Below, piece after piece: positions 11,036-21,488 of a stretch of DNA of 64,000 bases. The stretch is from Altimarinus sp041659565. Its GTDB lineage: Bacteria > Patescibacteriota > Gracilibacteria > BD1-5 > UBA6164. Numbering within the stretch: position 1 is the first letter of the stretch; the number at the start of each line of letters is the position of its first letter. The translations under genes and the position numbers were made by a program. The DNA lies in the NCBI GenBank assembly GCA_041659565.1, contig JBAZXZ010000004.1:62001-126000 (forward strand), given 5' to 3'. The notes under the pieces were generated by a model that was not told the DNA's origin, did no database searches, and saw only the letters and a program-made list of their open reading frames with translations.

Positions 11036-12328
11036 ATGAAAGTTGAAAGAAAATTATTACCAAAATCTATTTTAGAGCTTATAATAGAAGAAGATGCTAA
11101 AAATATAGCTCGTGAGAGAAAACATGTAATGGAATATCTAAAAAATAATGCAGATATAAAATGATTTAGAAAATGAACAGTTCCAGAAGCAATGATAATA
11201 AAAAAATATGGTGAAGAACATATAAGTCATATGGTTATAGATCATGCTATTGATCATATATATCAAGATGCAATAAGAAAAGAAAAAGTTGTTCCTGTTG
11301 CTCAAGCTGAAATAGTTGAAGTAATTTCTGAATCACCTTTAATATTTAAAGCTCATGTGGAAATACTTCCAGAGGCTATTATAAATCCTGATTATAAAAA
11401 AATTAAGATTAAGAAAACTATTATTGATGTTAGTGATAAAGAAGTAGAAAATGCTTTAAATGATGTACAAACTAGATTTACTAGATTTGAAGAAGCAGAG
11501 GACGGGTATGCTATAAAATTATGAGATAAAGTTACTATTGATACAACTTGATATGACAAAGATAATAAAGTTTTAGAAAGTACTTCTATGCAAGATTATC
11601 CTTTGATTATAGGTTCAAATTTACTTGTTCCATGATTTGAAGAATGACTTATATGAAAAAAATCTAAAGATGAAGTTACTTTAGATATAACTTTTCCAAA
11701 AGATTATCACAATGGGTGATTTGCTTGAAAAGAAACTACATTTAAAGTTAGTATCAAGAAAATAGAAAAATCTGTAAAACCAGAATTTACTCCTGAATTT
11801 ATTAAAGAACTTAGATGAAAAGATCTTGATTTAGAGTGATTTAAAGCTTTAGTTAAAGAAGAAATCAAAGAAACAAAAGATATGAATGCTAGGGTAGAAG
11901 AAGAACATAAACTTATAGATGAACTTTTAAAAGTTACTAATCTAGATATTTGAGATAGATTACTTGAAAATCAAATTTGAAAAGTTTTTGATGAGATAAA
12001 AGAAAATCTAACAAAAGATGGTTTAAGAATGGCTGATTATTTAGAATCTCTAAAAATGAGTGAAGAACAATATAAAGAAAAAAATGTAAAATCTATAGCT
12101 AAAAAAAGACTTGAGTGAGAATTGATTTTACATAAACTTCTAGAAACAGAAGATACAAAGGTAGATGATAGTGAAATGGATAAAGAAATAGGGGATATAC
12201 TTGCTAGATTTGGTTCAGAAGAAGTTGTAAATAAATTAAAAGAATTATATGTTCCTTGAAATAAATATTATGAAGAATTAAGACAAAGAACATCTTATAG
12301 AAAACTGATTGATAGTTTTTTTGAGTAA
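11036..12328 (+). CDS. tig: Trigger factor
   Basis: A ribosome-associated chaperone and peptidyl-prolyl isomerase, 430 residues. The N-terminal ribosome-binding domain has the variant signature IKGFRKGTVPEAMIIKKYG (residues 41-60, usual form GFRxGKxP). The FKBP-like PPIase domain runs about 150-240 (GDKVTIDTTGY, LVPGFEEGLIG), and a helical C-terminal arm region completes it (VDDSEMDKEIGDILARFG). Start 11036 is chosen because MKVERKLLPKS aligns with family N-termini; the frame is open upstream to 10955. It is followed by a GC-rich hairpin terminator and tRNA-Gln. Confidence 0.95.
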
Positions 12329-12362
12329 TGTTTAGGTGTCATCCTTGGGCCACAAATATGTC

Positions 12363-12392
12363 ATCCTCGGGCTCGACCCGGGGATCTTTTTT
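12363..12392 (+). terminator. GC-rich repeat-type terminator after tig
   Basis: Arms ATCCTCGGG and CCCGGGGAT around a CTCGA loop, followed by CTTTTTTATT. The core (TGTCATCCT...GGGATC) resembles the dispersed repeat family found elsewhere in the window, so a repeat copy seems to act as terminator here. Confidence 0.75.
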
Positions 12393-12394
12393 AT

Positions 12395-12468
12395 TCGGGA
12401 TTCGCCAAGCGGTAAGGCAATGGACTCTGACTCCATCATCGTAGGTTCGAATCCTACATCCCGAGCCA
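12395..12468 (+). tRNA. tRNA-Gln (anticodon CTG)
   Basis: A full cloverleaf: acceptor TCGGGAT/ATCCCGA with the U1-A72 pair typical of bacterial tRNA-Gln, anticodon stem ATGGA/TCCAT with loop CTCTGAC (anticodon CTG), T-arm GTAGG-TTCGAAT-CCTAC, discriminator G and encoded CCA. It is on the same strand as tig, right after its terminator. Confidence 0.93.
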
Positions 12469-12592
12469 TAGTAAAACTTTAAATAGAGCCAAATATATAC
12501 ATTGGTTCTTTTTTATAGTTTTATAAATTTGCAAAATAAATAATTTGTCTATACTTAAATTTAAGTATTTTTTTATAATTAATTAATTTATT

Positions 12593-12979
12593 ATGAAAAA
12601 GTGTTCATATTGTTCAGAAGAAATTCAAGATTCAGCTAAAAAATGTAGATACTGTTGAAAATGGTTAAAACATTACAATAAGAATAAAATATTAAAAATT
12701 CTTGTTTGAATACTTTGATTGTGAGTTATATGGTTTTGACCATATGAATATTATATATTACTTAGAATTCTTGTATTTTTTCTTTCTATTTATTTATTAG
12801 TAAAAGAGAAAAAAAGTAAAAATTATAATGATTTTCAATTTTGGACTTTTGTATTCTCTACAATAGTATATAATCCTTTTGCTGTAATTTATTTAAATAG
12901 ATTCATATGGACAATAATAGATATAGTTTTAATTTTCTTATTTATTAAATTTATTAAACAAGAAAAACAAATTAATTAA
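12593..12979 (+). CDS. Zinc-ribbon membrane protein (first of three tandem zinc-ribbon genes)
   Basis: A 128-residue protein. Residues 3-22 form a zinc ribbon: CSYC followed by CRYCG, spaced like a treble-clef CxxC...CxxC. After a basic linker (KHYNKNK) come three or four hydrophobic helices, about residues 32-48, 50-66, 82-100 and 104-122, so the ribbon is probably cytoplasmic and membrane-tethered. The N-terminus (MKKC-x-YC-x-EEIQDSAKKCRYCG) is nearly identical to that of the TPR gene at 13595. The three genes lie head to tail with 27- and 24-base gaps. The function is unknown. Confidence 0.8.
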
Positions 12980-13006
12980 TAATTTTTATTTAATAACATA
13001 ATTATT

Positions 13007-13570
13007 ATGAGTAATAAAACTAAATGTCCCTTTTGTTGAGAAGATATTAATAAATCTGATAAAGTATGTCCTATTTGTGCTGAAGAATTACCAAATAAGG
13101 AAGAAAAGAAAATTAAAGAGAAAAATTCTACTACTATTTCTGCAAAACTAACAAAAAATAGAGAAATAGCAAGTCAAATTAAAAATCATTTAGAGTTCTT
13201 TGGATTTGATATAGAAGTACAAGAATGAACTAAAGACTTTGAAAATATATTTATTATTGGTAGAAGTGAGAAAAGGTCTAATGTTACAATAAATATACTT
13301 AATGAGAATACTATTCTTGCAACTTCTCAATATTCAATAGAAAAAACAGATACTGAAAAAAAATTGCTAAAAATATATGAAATAATAAATGATATAAATA
13401 CTAAATCATTTATTACAAAATGGACATACTCAAAAGATAATGAATGAGAATCATCCATTTCAATTGAAGTTTATATTAATAAGTATGAAAAAATAGATTT
13501 TTGAAAAAAAATGGAAATAATGGAAGAAGAAATTAGAACTTATTTAAATTTGTTAAGTGATATTGAATAA
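13007..13570 (+). CDS. Zinc-ribbon protein with YbjN-like C-terminal domain (tentative)
   Basis: A 187-residue protein. The N-terminal zinc ribbon (CPFCGEDI...CPICAEE) is followed by a charged linker and an alpha/beta domain from residue 45 (LTKNREIASQIKNHLEFFGF). The C-terminal part repeats a beta-strand pattern (TILATSQYSIEKTD, SSISIEVYINK) and ends in a helix. The order helix-sheet-helix recalls YbjN/T3SS-chaperone-like domains; this is an impression, not an identification. It is the middle member of the zinc-ribbon trio. Confidence 0.75.
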
Positions 13571-13594
13571 TATTTATTTTTTAGTATTTATAAT

Positions 13595-15025
13595 ATGAAA
13601 AAATGTAAATTTTGTTGAGAAGAGATTCAAAATGAAGCTAAAAAATGTAGATTCTGTGGAGAATGGGAAAAGGCTGATGATATTGATAATGAAAATAATA
13701 CTAATATAGGTACAGAAAAAATAGAAAATTTTGATAAAAAAGTTTCTTTAAATAAAGATGTATCAAATATAGATAGAATAAAGAATTTATTTCTGAAAAA
13801 TAGTAAATTATTATGGCGGATATTATTTATAGGGGTTATAGTATTTAGTTCTATTTATTGATGAAAAGAAGATAGAATGTATAAAGAAGCTAAAAAATCA
13901 TTTTCAGAAAAAAATTATGATTTAGCATTAACTAAATATGATGAATTATTAAAAGATTATCCTAATAACTATTTGTGATATAATGATAAATCTTTAATCT
14001 TTTATGAAAAGAAACAGTATCAAGAAGCATTAAATACAATAAATAAAATTGATATGTCAGGTATTTCAGAAAAAGAAATATATATATTAAGTACAATAGA
14101 ATCAAATAAATGTTTATACTATCAATCATTAAAACAATCATCAGAAGCTGTAAAATATTGTGATTCTGCACTTACATATTTTCAAAAAAATTCAATTGCT
14201 TTAGGAAATAAAGCCATAATATATGAAAGTGAATGAAAGTATAATGAAGCATTAGAATTAGTTAATCAATCTATTGAATATTGGGATTTACCTGAGAATA
14301 AGCTTGAGTGATATTGAATAATTTACTGAATTGATATGGCTTATAATACAAAATGATTAATATTAAGTGATTTATTAAAATATGATGAATGATTGGAATA
14401 TTTAGATAAAGCTCTTATGATTAACCCTAATAATGCTTATGCTCATAGCAACAAAGCATTAATATTAACAAAACAAGAAAAAAATGAAGAAGCTCTAGTT
14501 GAAATAAATAAGGCTCTTGAAATTGAAAAAAGTGAATGAATAATGTATGAAGTTAAATGATATATATTATCTGAACAAGAAAAATATGAAGATTCTATTA
14601 TTTATTATGATAAAGCATTAAAATTAATTCCTGATGATTTTATTACTAATTATTCAAAGGCAATATCTTTATTTTCACTTGAAAAATATCAGGAAGCATA
14701 TGATTTATCTGAAAAAACATCTAGTTTACAAGTTTCTGAATCAGAAAAAATGTATGTAAATGAGACTGTTTGAATAAAATGTATGACATTAGTGCTTTTG
14801 GAAAGATATCAAGATTGATTAAACGAATGCAATAATTATATTAATAATTATTCTTCAAATATCAATGGAGAAGATTTATCTTCCTCATTGTATACAATAA
14901 TGGATTATAAAGGAATTGCTTTAGCAAAATTATGAAAAAATAATGAAGCTATTAAAGTTTTTGAAGAAGTTCTAAGAAAATCACCGAACGATGAATTAGC
15001 AAAAATTGCACTTTATTGAGAATAA
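13595..15025 (+). CDS. Zinc-ribbon, membrane-anchored TPR protein
   Basis: A 476-residue protein. Zinc ribbon at residues 4-23 (CKFC...CRFCG), an acidic linker, one membrane helix at about residues 72-88 (LWRILFIGVIVFSSIYG), then about nine tetratricopeptide-like repeats to the end. Typical repeat cores are YDLALTKYDELLKDYPNN, YDEGLEYLDKALMINPNNA and NEEALVEINKALEIEK. The topology suggests a cytoplasmic ribbon and an exported or peripheral TPR scaffold that binds partner proteins. It ends the zinc-ribbon operon, and the next gene is convergent. Confidence 0.85.
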
Positions 15026-15055
15026 AAAAAATAATTATAATTTTTGAGTATTATC

Positions 15056-15655
15056 TTATTTAAATTTAATACTTTTTATATCTGTACTGTTTATTATTAT
15101 TACACTTCAAGTTCATTTTTGTAAAAAGTAATAGTCCATATTGAAGAATCTAAGAGTATATTCTTCATCTTTTAAATATTCTCTTTGTATTATAATTGTT
15201 TTTGGTTGGTATAATAAATAGTATCAATAATAGGTCAATGCAATTCAGTATATTAGCATAAAAAAAAGTATTACAAACTTGTTGTATGCTTTTATTCATT
15301 TCTGTAGTAGTGTATCTAATTTACTTCTATATCTAGAAATATATTTATTTATTAAATAATAAATTATAGTAAATATTATTATAGCTAATATAATCCAAAG
15401 AAATTCTTTTAAATAAGATATTCTGTTAATATAGAAAATATAAAAAATAAAAATAATTAAGAAAATAAAAGTCATCAAAAAAGATGAAAATATTATAAAT
15501 AATAATAGTAATGAAAATGTTAAACTAATAAAATAAATTGAATCTATTCTTCAAGTTATATTTACTATTATTATGTATTGAAACAAGAGAAGAAATCAAT
15601 ATGAAAAAGCAATCAGAGCTTTGTTTCCTAGTAATTTATTTAGTTTATCTACCAT
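15056..15655 (-). CDS. Hypothetical integral membrane protein
   Basis: 199 residues with about five hydrophobic helices: about 14-34, 41-60, 61-78, 84-102 and 128-148. A basic loop (NKYISRYRSKLDTLLQKG) separates the fourth and fifth. The last 45 residues are hydrophilic with beta-like pattern (KTIIIQREYLKDEEYTLRFF). No known family is recognised. It is convergent with the TPR gene, 30 bases apart, with no obvious terminator between the two. Confidence 0.7.
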
Positions 15656-15828
15656 GTTTTTTAAATAATTAATTATTATAGACATTATTTATTTAGTTAA
15701 TTAATAAATTTAACAAAGTATAATTACTATTTAATAATAGTAAAATATGAATATACAAAATATTAATGAAAATTTTGAAAAATAAATTATTTAAATATAA
15801 TTAAGACTATAATTCTTCGTAATAAAAA

Positions 15829-16719
15829 ATGAAAATAGAAATTAAATGAACAAAAGTAGATGATATATATTTATGAATCAATCATATTAACAATTCATTT
15901 AAATTAAGTGATATTGATATTTTTGAATCAACAGTAATAGAAATTTCAAGTAAATCATCATTTATTCCTATTCATATGTTAATTTTACTAGGATATCATA
16001 TTAATACTCTAGAAACTAAAAGAAAAAAATGCATTTTTAAATGAACTAATGAAGTATGAAATTTTTTAAAAACTTGTTGATTTGAAAGTTTTATTAACTC
16101 ATCAAGGATAGATAAATGGAATTTAAGAGATAGTGTAATTTTACCATTTTCTAAGTTACCTACACCTTCAGGTTGTCAAAAATATTTGGATAATTTTGTA
16201 AATCGTGTAAATTACGAAATAAAGTATGAGATTATTGACCAAATATGAGAAATCCACAATAATTCTATTATTCATTGAAAAACACAAGACATATTTATTA
16301 TGTGACAATTCTATCCAAAAAGTAATAGTATACATATCATTATATATGATTGATGAAACTGAATGCTAAATTATGATATAAATGATTATATAAATAAAAT
16401 ATGAGATAAATTCTCAACTATCAAATTTAAAGAAGAAATTAAAAATAAATTTTGAATTGAGGCTTTTTTTATTATATTATGTGTGTGTACAAATTTTTCA
16501 ACTAGATGAATTAATTGATGAATGTGATTACAAGAATTATCAAGATTCTTGTATAGAAATAATTGAGTAATTCATATATCAAGTTGAAAAACATATTTAA
16601 ATATAGGATTTAAAGAAATATGTAGTATAATTGATATAAATAATGTTATAGTTAATCATAAAAGATTAGATAATAATATAAAATGAACTTATATTTCCTT
16701 TACTTTCTCAATAAAATAA
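15829..16719 (+). CDS. GHKL-type ATP-binding protein
   Basis: A 296-residue protein. Residues 1-130 lack a clear family. The second half has a Bergerat ATP fold like that of anti-sigma kinases: N-box EIHNNSIIHGK, G1 box YDGGNGM, G2 box GINGGMGLQELS and a final strand TYISFTFS. There are no membrane segments and no phospho-acceptor His domain. The following gene starts 3 bases after its stop and encodes a small STAS-like protein, then comes a PIN-domain gene 2 bases further. The three are certainly one operon. This suggests a kinase-type partner-switch unit with a nuclease output. Confidence 0.8.
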
Positions 16720-16721
16720 TT

Positions 16722-17030
16722 ATGGAAAATATTAAATTACAACAGTTAATTTGAAGTTCAATAGCAGTTGATACAGATAAAGCTAGAGAAATATCAAAGA
16801 CAATATTACAAAAATATAATTCATCGCATAGTAATATTGTTATAGATTTTTGAGATATAAAATCTATAATATCTGAATTTATAAGAAGTTTATTAATACC
16901 ATTAATAAATAATAAGGTTAATTTTACTGCATCAAATTTTTCAACTGAAAAAAGTGAAGAGATGTATAAAAGAATAGTAAAAGAGTTAGAAACACTTTGA
17001 ACTGATAATATCAAAGAAATTCAATTATAA
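16722..17030 (+). CDS. STAS-like (DUF4325-type) small protein
   Basis: A 102-residue protein with the pattern of the STAS-like DUF4325 family: an N-terminal strand (AVDTDKAREISKTILQKY), a conserved strand-helix (NIVIDFGDIKSIISEFIRSL) and a C-terminal strand-helix (NFTASNFSTEKSEEMYKRIV). Members are often encoded beside GHKL ATP-binding proteins, exactly as here, with 2-base spacing on each side. It probably binds the upstream ATPase. Confidence 0.75.
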
Positions 17031-17031
17031 T

Positions 17032-17667
17032 ATGGATGAGAAACTTTTAAATAAATTAGAAAGTATATACATTGATACTTCTTTTATATTGAATGCAAAC
17101 TATGATTGTATAGATAATGATGCTAGAATTGTGAAAAAATCTCAAAATATTTTATGAGACCTATTCACATATAAACAATGAAAATGTTATATTTCTAATA
17201 TAACTATAAATGAAATATATAATGTTGTTGAAAAAACAGCATTACAGGAATTTATTGATAAGAAAATTATTCAATTTGAAAATATAAATATTGAGGAATG
17301 GAAAAATTATAATCAATTTACTAGAAGAAAACTTAGAATAGATTATTCAAAAACTGAATGATTTAATATTAAGCAAAAAGACTGGAGAAGTAAAGAAGAA
17401 TATAAAGAGATATACAAAATTAAAGTAATTGATGAAATTCAAAATATTTTTGATTCATTACCAGATTTTATTTGCATAAGCTGATTTACAAATAATGAAG
17501 AAACAGTTTGAAAATTTAAAAAAACTAAAACTAAATATACTGAATTAGACTGAAATGATATAAATCATTACTTATTATGTAAAGAACATAATATTAATTG
17601 AATTTTATCTTGTGATAATGATTTTAAAAGTATTGAGGACAAGGAAATAATTATATTCTTAATTTAA
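17032..17667 (+). CDS. PIN-domain protein
   Basis: A 211-residue protein. It begins with the PIN core IYIDTSFILNANYD (first Asp at about residue 15). An internal acidic site follows (ITINEIYNVVEK, Glu near residue 61). The end is DGNDINHYLLCKEHNINGILSCDNDFK, which carries the third and fourth acidic positions of PIN nucleases. The middle is longer than in VapC toxins and rich in Lys/Glu. It is the last gene of the ATPase/STAS-like/PIN operon and is followed by a large terminator. It is probably a metal-dependent RNase; whether it is a toxin is not shown. Confidence 0.8.
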
Positions 17668-17749
17668 CTATTACAATCTTGGAATATTCACATATCAATC
17701 CAAAATTCATAAACTCATTTCTAACTTCTCAAAACAATGCGAACCATAG

Positions 17750-17800
17750 TAAACTATAAAAAAGCTAAAAGTTTTAAACTTTTAGCTTTTTTATAGTTTA
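17750..17800. terminator. Bidirectional terminator
   Basis: An almost perfect palindrome, with arms AAACTATAAAAAAGCTAAAAG and its complement, that separates the plus-strand PIN gene from the minus-strand sortase gene. T runs follow the stem in both directions. Confidence 0.85.
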
Positions 17801-17824
17801 TAAAATTACAATTTTTGCACTACA

Positions 17825-18460
17825 TTATTTTATTTCTTTATCCGTAAATACCACTAATCTATTTGGATAACTTTTTTTTACTTTATCCCGATTTCATTGG
17901 CAAGTTATTAGGTTAAGATGTGATTTTTCATCTTTTGAATTAAATACATCTGAGGTACTATCACTTTGAATATATGTTTTAATTTCACGAACTATAAAAG
18001 TAGTAGTTATTCATTTTTCATCTTCAACATATAATTTGTCTCCCTTATTTAATTTATGTAAATCATTAAATGCTGGTGATATACCATTTTTTAACCCAAA
18101 GTGTCAATCAATGACAGCAACTCATTTTTCACCAGGACGAGGTCCTAGATTGAACCAAGCAACATTTGTAAAGTCTTTTGGAATTTCCATTGTTCATTTA
18201 TCTGTAAGACCTACATGCTCAATATTAACATTGATATTTATTTTAGGGATTTTTAAATAAATAGGAAGTCATGATTTTACTTGTTCTATAGGAATAATTT
18301 TTTGGGAAATTTCAACTGATTTAATATAATTATGATTTTTAATAGGTTGTATAAATGGATTTATATTAAAAATATCTAAAACCACAAAACAAATTACTGA
18401 AAATAATAAAACAGTCATAATATTAATAATTAACAATAAATTTTTGATTGATTTTTTCAA
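17825..18460 (-). CDS. Sortase (class D/E-like)
   Basis: A transpeptidase that attaches surface proteins. 211 residues: an N-terminal membrane anchor (residues 6-32, hydrophobic), then the sortase barrel with PKDFTNVAWFNLGPRPGE, the catalytic His in VAVIDGHFG, the Cys in LNLITCQGNRD and the Arg in SYPNRLVVF. The triad is complete. TTG is chosen as start because a TAA stands directly upstream and the next ATG would cut into the membrane anchor. It lies downstream of a surface protein carrying an FPDTG sorting signal, its likely substrate. Confidence 0.9.
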
Positions 18461-18489
18461 TTATACTTTTTAAAAAATATTAATAATAT

Positions 18490-18517
18490 AAAAATTCCAC
18501 CTTGTGTGGAATTTTTA
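18490..18517. terminator. Hairpin between surface protein and sortase genes
   Basis: Arms AAAAATTCCAC and GTGGAATTTTT with a short CTTGT loop, with T runs usable in either direction. On the minus strand it follows the surface protein gene and precedes the sortase gene, so expression of the two may be uncoupled or the sortase may depend on readthrough. Confidence 0.75.
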
Positions 18518-18561
18518 CTGACTTATAAACAAGGTATATATTATTTTAAAAATAATGTATA

Positions 18562-19983
18562 TTATTTTTTATAATTTAAAACTAATGAATTTGAAATTAA
18601 TATAAGTATCCCAATAATTCCAGCAATTATAATTATATTCCATGGATTATTGTTATTTTCAGAATGAATTCATGTATCTGGAAAACCTGGTGTAACTACT
18701 TTTTCAACACTATTAATACTATCATTAACAGCAGTAGGTCTAATAATAGGGATTATTTGTGTAACTTTAGGTTTAACGGGTGGATTTATTATAAGAATTG
18801 CTCAAGTAGATTCAGTAGTAAGAATTGTTCAAGTAGATTCAGTGGTAATAGTTGTTCAAGTAGATTCAACAATAGGTGCTGTTCAACATATTCAATCATA
18901 ATAACTATATGAATAATCTCACTCTGGACAAGAATCAATCGTACTTGAACCACCGCCACCACCTCCGCCACCTCAACTAATAACGGGAGTTATATAAGTA
19001 TTAGTTATTGTACAAGTTTTATTATCTCCAGCCAATAAACTAATATTACCACTTGTATTACAATCTCAAGCAAAACTTTGAGTATAAGAAGTATTTGCAT
19101 TTTCACTTACTATATAATTTCATGCTGATAGAGAATAAGCTGTTCCAGGAGTTCAAGTTCATGTTGCTGGACTTCCTGCTACATCAGAACCAAGGGGATA
19201 TTTTACATGTAAACTAAAATCAGAAGCTATAGCAGTTCAATTAACTACATTCTTGATTATGTTTAAAGTAGCAGGACTAGAACATATTGGAGCAGTTATA
19301 GTATTTGTATCAGTTGTAACTGTTCACCCATAAGCCAAAGCCATTCATAAAAAAGTAGTATTAGCTCACATAGTAATACCAGCAGCATCTATAATAATTC
19401 AATTAAAAGTTGTATTAGCTCCAAGTGTAGTAGCTGCAGTTGGGGTCCAAAAAACATCACAATTTGAAGCTCCAGATAATGTTACTACTGAATTATCTAC
19501 TGTATTAAGAGCTCAATTTATTTTAAATATATAAGTTCAAGCTCAATCTAGAGTAATTCATGTTCATCAAACAGTAGCAGCTCATGTTATACAATATACT
19601 CAAGGAGTATAAACTCAAACTGCTCAACTATGGGTAGTATCAGTTGCCAGATCAATTGCTCATGGGGCAAAAGTAAATGTACATACTTGACTATTAAGAT
19701 CAGCCAAAGTTGTACCTTGATCTATACCTGCTTGACTAAATAGGCTATCAGCCATATGTACTGAACCAGTAACTAGTATAGGTGGAGTAGCTGGTGGAGT
19801 AGTATATCATATATCACCACTTACAGTAGTAGATGTAGTGTTTGTATATGTACTAGAAAGAATTGCAAATGTTCAAGCACTATTTAGAGCTGGACTTGTT
19901 GCAGCAAATACTGAAATTAAACTAGCTATTCCAAATAGAATAGTCAATATAGTTATTAGGGAAGTCTTACTATAATTTTTCAT
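18562..19983 (-). CDS. DUF3494-like (ice-binding fold) surface protein with FPDTG sorting signal
   Basis: A 473-residue exported protein. Signal peptide: residues 1-28 (MKNYSKTSLITILTILFG...). Residues 30-240 resemble the DUF3494 beta-helix family, with GDIGYTTPP, HSGAVGVYTPGVYCITGAAT and GANTTFNGIIIDAAGITMG motifs. A Thr/Ser-rich fibronectin-like part follows, then a poly-Gly run and three ESTGTT/ILTT-type repeats. The C-terminus has FPDTG, a hydrophobic helix (WNIIIIAGIIGILILIS) and a KK tail, a standard sortase sorting signal. The adjacent sortase gene supports anchoring. The family includes ice-binding proteins but many members are adhesins; the role here is open. Confidence 0.85.
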
Positions 19984-20305
19984 AATTTTATTTATTAGTA
20001 ATAAAATAATTTGTTTAATCAATTATTAATTAACTTAAATCAAAATTATACTGATGAAAATGGCTAATATATGCCTTACAATTTTGTATACCAGAATCTT
20101 GATTTTATTTAATTACTGTATTTTTTTTTATTTTTAAATAACCTATTTGTAATAAAGTTTTAAAAACTTAATTATAGAATAAATAAGTAAAAATGCAAAA
20201 CATTATATTTAAATCTCAAATTCTTTTTTGCTTTTTAACTTACTTAATATTATAAAATAATATTTAATTTTCTTATTTTAAAATTTTATTTACATAGTTT
20301 ATTTT
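19984..20305. other. Gene-free spacer
   Basis: This is very AT-rich sequence upstream of the surface protein gene. I see no open frame of note, no tRNA and no clear hairpin before the terminator at 20306. It probably holds the promoter and leader of the surface protein gene. Confidence 0.5.
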
Positions 20306-20348
20306 ACCTTATCAAAAAAGAAGCCACCGACTTCTTTTTTGATAAGGT
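20306..20348. terminator. Strong terminator after the coiled-coil protein gene
   Basis: 17-bp arms CCTTATCAAAAAAGAAG and the exact complement around a short GC loop, with T runs in both directions. It lies 9 bases downstream of the TAA of the gene at 20357. Confidence 0.85.
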
Positions 20349-20356
20349 TTTTAAGA

Positions 20357-21304
20357 TTACTCAGCAGTAATAGCATCTTCTGTATCAAGACTATCTTCAA
20401 GTAACTCTTTTAGAGCAGTTAATTGAGACATAATTTTTTCTTTATTTATATCAGATATCTTTGTATTAGCATCAAATTTTTGCATCATAACATCAATCTT
20501 ATCTAAAATAGTCTCTAATTTCTCAGGACTTCTTGTTCAAACTTTATCAAGTTTAGCTCAAAGTTGAGAATGGAATTTTTCTTTGTAAGCTAAAACTTGG
20601 TTTTTTCTATCACCTCTAAATTCTTCTCTAGCTGTCTGGTTTTCTTCTCTTAATTCTTTATTTTGTTCTGCTATTTCTTTTCTAGCTTCAACCCAAGCTA
20701 AGGCTTCCTCATCAGATCATACAAGTGTTTTTAATTCTTCATGATGAGCAATTACTAATTCTTCTAATTTAGTTTTTAATTCTTGTCTTAATGTATCTTT
20801 TAATTCAACTCAAGTTGCAGATTCAATTTTACTGTCATATTCATTCTTTAAAGCTTCAGTAGAAGTTTTAAATTCTTCTTGTAAAGCTTCTATTTTTGCT
20901 TTAGTTTCATCATTTAAATTTTCAAAAATTCAAGAAGCAGTTCAATTTTCTTTTCTAAAATTATGTAGATTATTTTTCATTTCTTCTCTATTTTCTCTAA
21001 TTTGAGATTTTATTTCTTCTCTTTGTTCTTTTATATCTTTATTAAGTTCTTTTTTTTCTTCATGTCTAACTTCATTTTTAACTCTCATCATATTGTTAGC
21101 TCAAGTTCAAGAAACATTGTCTTCTTCTTCATTAGTATCTTCATCTGCATCCTCTGTATCATTTTCAACAGTTCAAGTTCAAGAAATACTTGTTCAACTT
21201 CCAGTATCATTATCTCAATTAGTAGTTCCATTATCATTAGCAAATGTAGACGATAGTAGCATAATTAATATTAATGCTAACGATGTTCTAAATATAGTTT
21301 TCAT
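20357..21304 (-). CDS. Secreted coiled-coil protein (paralogue A)
   Basis: A 315-residue exported protein. Signal peptide: residues 1-22 (MKTIFRTSLALILIMLLSS, cleavage near TFA). A low-complexity Gly/Thr/Asp/Glu segment follows (residues 23-65), then long charged helices to the end with heptad-like spacing. From about residue 160 it aligns with the gene at 21489: shared landmarks are a LAWVEAR-type segment, a QVLAYKEKF-type segment and a C-terminal SQLTALKELLEDSLD. The two sit in tandem and look like a duplication. No enzymatic motif is present; a periplasmic or surface structural role is likely. Confidence 0.8.
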
Positions 21305-21423
21305 AAATTTTCTAAAAAATTAAAATATAAAGCACTTAATAAATTAAATGTAAGCCAATTATATAATACAAATGTAAGAAAATTGTAAGAAAATTGATAT
21401 TTAATTATTAAAAATATAATTTT

Positions 21424-21466
21424 AAAAAAAAGACAGTAAAAATTAATTTAACTTTTACTATCTTTT
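21424..21466 (-). terminator. Terminator after coiled-coil paralogue B
   Basis: Imperfect inverted repeat AAAAGACAGTAAAA / TTTTACTATCTTTT with a T-rich tail on the minus strand, 23 bases past the stop of the gene at 21489. Confidence 0.6.
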
Positions 21467-21488
21467 TAACTTTCTTAGTTATCTTTAT

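Noticed and set aside
18664..18912. An 82-residue plus-strand frame and a 60-residue minus-strand Leu-rich frame in this area
   Set aside because: Both are out-of-frame readings of the repeat-rich C-terminal part of the surface protein gene.
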